Shown here: piece by piece, positions 63,519-64,000 of the stretch
How the letters are laid out: the number at the start of each line of letters is the position of its first letter
Position numbering within the stretch: position 1 is the stretch's first letter
Assembly: GCA_964584755.1 (NCBI GenBank)
Contig: CAZPAV010000006.1
Coordinates: forward strand, 13,777 to 77,776
Direction: 5' to 3'
DNA from: CAZPAV01 sp964584755
GTDB taxonomy: Bacteria; Actinomycetota; Acidimicrobiia; Spongiisociales; UBA5794
Length of the DNA: 64,000 nucleotides
The notes under the pieces: generated by a model
The model's database searches: none
Told to the model about the DNA's origin: nothing
What the model saw: the letters and a program-made list of their open reading frames with translations, nothing else
Program-made: the position numbers and the translations under genes

Positions 63519-64000
63519 ATGAGGAGCCGCCACACCATCGTCACGAGGGCCGCCACCCTCGCCGCGGCCGTCGGAGCCGTCGTGCTCGTGAACGCCGGCG
63601 TCGCCGTCGCCGCTCCGACGCCGCCGACGGCCGGCGACGGCGGGACGACGCCGGTCCAGATCGTCTCCGACCATCCCGTCCAGGTCACGCCCGTGGGGCC
63701 CCCGTACGTCGACATCGATCCGGGCGACGTGTCGCCCACCGAGCCGACCCTCCCCCCACAGGTGGTGATGCCGCTCCCGCCGTGTGTCCTCCAGCCCGGC
63801 GGGTGCGGCCAAGGAACGGTGACGTTCCCTCCGGTGACCATCATCCCGCCCTCCGAGGATCCCGGCCCCTCCCTGCCTCCGTTGCAGGTGGCGAACCCGA
63901 GCCCGGCGGCCCCCGATCCGGCCCCCGGTGCCCCGGCCCCCGGGCCGGCCCCTCTCCCCCATCTCCCCCAGCGCACGCCTACCCCCGGACGCATCCGTGG
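63519..64000 (+). CDS. Secreted Pro-rich hypothetical protein (3' end beyond window)
   Basis: The reading frame is open from ATG 63519 to the window edge (160 codons) behind a strong AAGGAGGAG site. The signal peptide is clear: MRSRHTIVTRAATLAAAVGA, continuing to about residue 32 (AVAAPTPP). The mature part is rich in Pro, Thr and Val and includes two cysteines spaced by six (PPCVLQPGGCG, about residues 87-94), then low-complexity APGAPAPGPAPLP. It probably is exported or wall-associated. No family is recognised, and the missing C-terminus may hold an anchor. Confidence 0.65.
   Translation, partial: MRSRHTIVTRAATLAAAVGAVVLVNAGVAVAAPTPPTAGDGGTTPVQIVSDHPVQVTPVGPPYVDIDPGDVSPTEPTLPPQVVMPLPPCVLQPGGCGQGTVTFPPVTIIPPSEDPGPSLPPLQVANPSPAAPDPAPGAPAPGPAPLPHLPQRTPTPGRIR

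Noticed and set aside
63901..63960. Pro/Ala/Gly runs at the window end as a DNA repeat element
   Set aside because: They are in frame with the signal-peptide-bearing reading frame from 63519 and are better read as a low-complexity protein linker.
1..64000. CRISPR arrays, tRNA/rRNA genes, insertion sequences, phage genes
   Set aside because: No regularly spaced repeats with spacers, no cloverleaf or rRNA core sequence and no transposase or integrase motif was found by eye.

Overview
The window is about 64 kb of very GC-rich, densely packed bacterial chromosome with many 1-8 nt gene overlaps and frequent GTG starts. Several genes begin 6-9 nt after a TANNNT box, as in leaderless transcripts. 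These traits, plus DUF4328, SCO6745-family, DUF427 and CMRxxG-lipoprotein genes, point to an actinobacterium (Actinomycetota). A complete System I cytochrome c maturation cluster and an FeoB split into two genes suggest a lineage outside the classical Streptomyces/Mycobacterium groups, perhaps Acidimicrobiia- or Nitriliruptoria-like. That placement is inference. No tRNA, rRNA, CRISPR array, insertion sequence or prophage was seen.

Layout. 0-5 kb: 3' end of a large NAD-glutamate dehydrogenase, then an inward-facing operon for a NEW3-domain surface protein and an ABC-2 exporter. 5-9.4 kb: phenylacetyl-CoA epoxidase operon paaABCDE plus a TetR repressor gene, preceded by a PaaR-type operator; its PaaB is a tandem duplication. 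9.4-18.7 kb: accessory genes (DHA2 efflux pump with two palindromic operators, DUF427, DoxX-like, AhpD-like, SCO6745-like, DUF4328, a haloalkane dehalogenase, Yip1-like and flippase-like membrane proteins). 18.8-22.8 kb: a sulfur operon (OsmC, two O-acetylhomoserine sulfhydrylases, CoA-binding protein) under a SAM-I riboswitch. 22.8-30.9 kb: an SDR, a lipoprotein/adaptor/MacB-type export operon, and a divergent OmpR-type two-component system. Both sides of that divergent region carry arrays of 11-bp-phased repeats, and the same repeat precedes a third gene for a secreted protein with EF-loop-like repeats. 

30.9-39.8 kb: glycerate 2-kinase overlapping antisense with a PuuB-like amine oxidase, a lipocalin-like protein, and a polyamine ABC importer operon (aldehyde dehydrogenase-potABCD). 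39.8-43.2 kb: ferrous iron operon dtxR-feoA-feoB(G)-feoB(membrane)-feoC. 43.2-49.8 kb: MFS transporter, second aldehyde dehydrogenase, class III aminotransferase, NUDIX hydrolase, class II amidotransferase and heme A synthase. 49.9-52.9 kb: tldD/tldE protease pair. 52.9-60.8 kb: Ftr1-type iron permease and thioredoxin, then divergent ccmABCDEFHIG. 60.9-64 kb: M1 aminopeptidase N and the start of a secreted proline-rich protein.

How the genes fit together. Three metabolic themes recur: ring and amine catabolism (paa, polyamine uptake and oxidation, two aldehyde dehydrogenases, glutamate dehydrogenase), respiratory heme/iron supply (feo, ftr1, ctaA, ccm) and sulfur amino acid synthesis. The regulatory DNA is unusually legible: a PaaR box, tandem TetR-like operators, a SAM riboswitch, an 11-bp response-regulator array and a CsoR/CstR-like palindrome can all be read directly. 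All assignments rest on motif recognition by eye; no database search was run.
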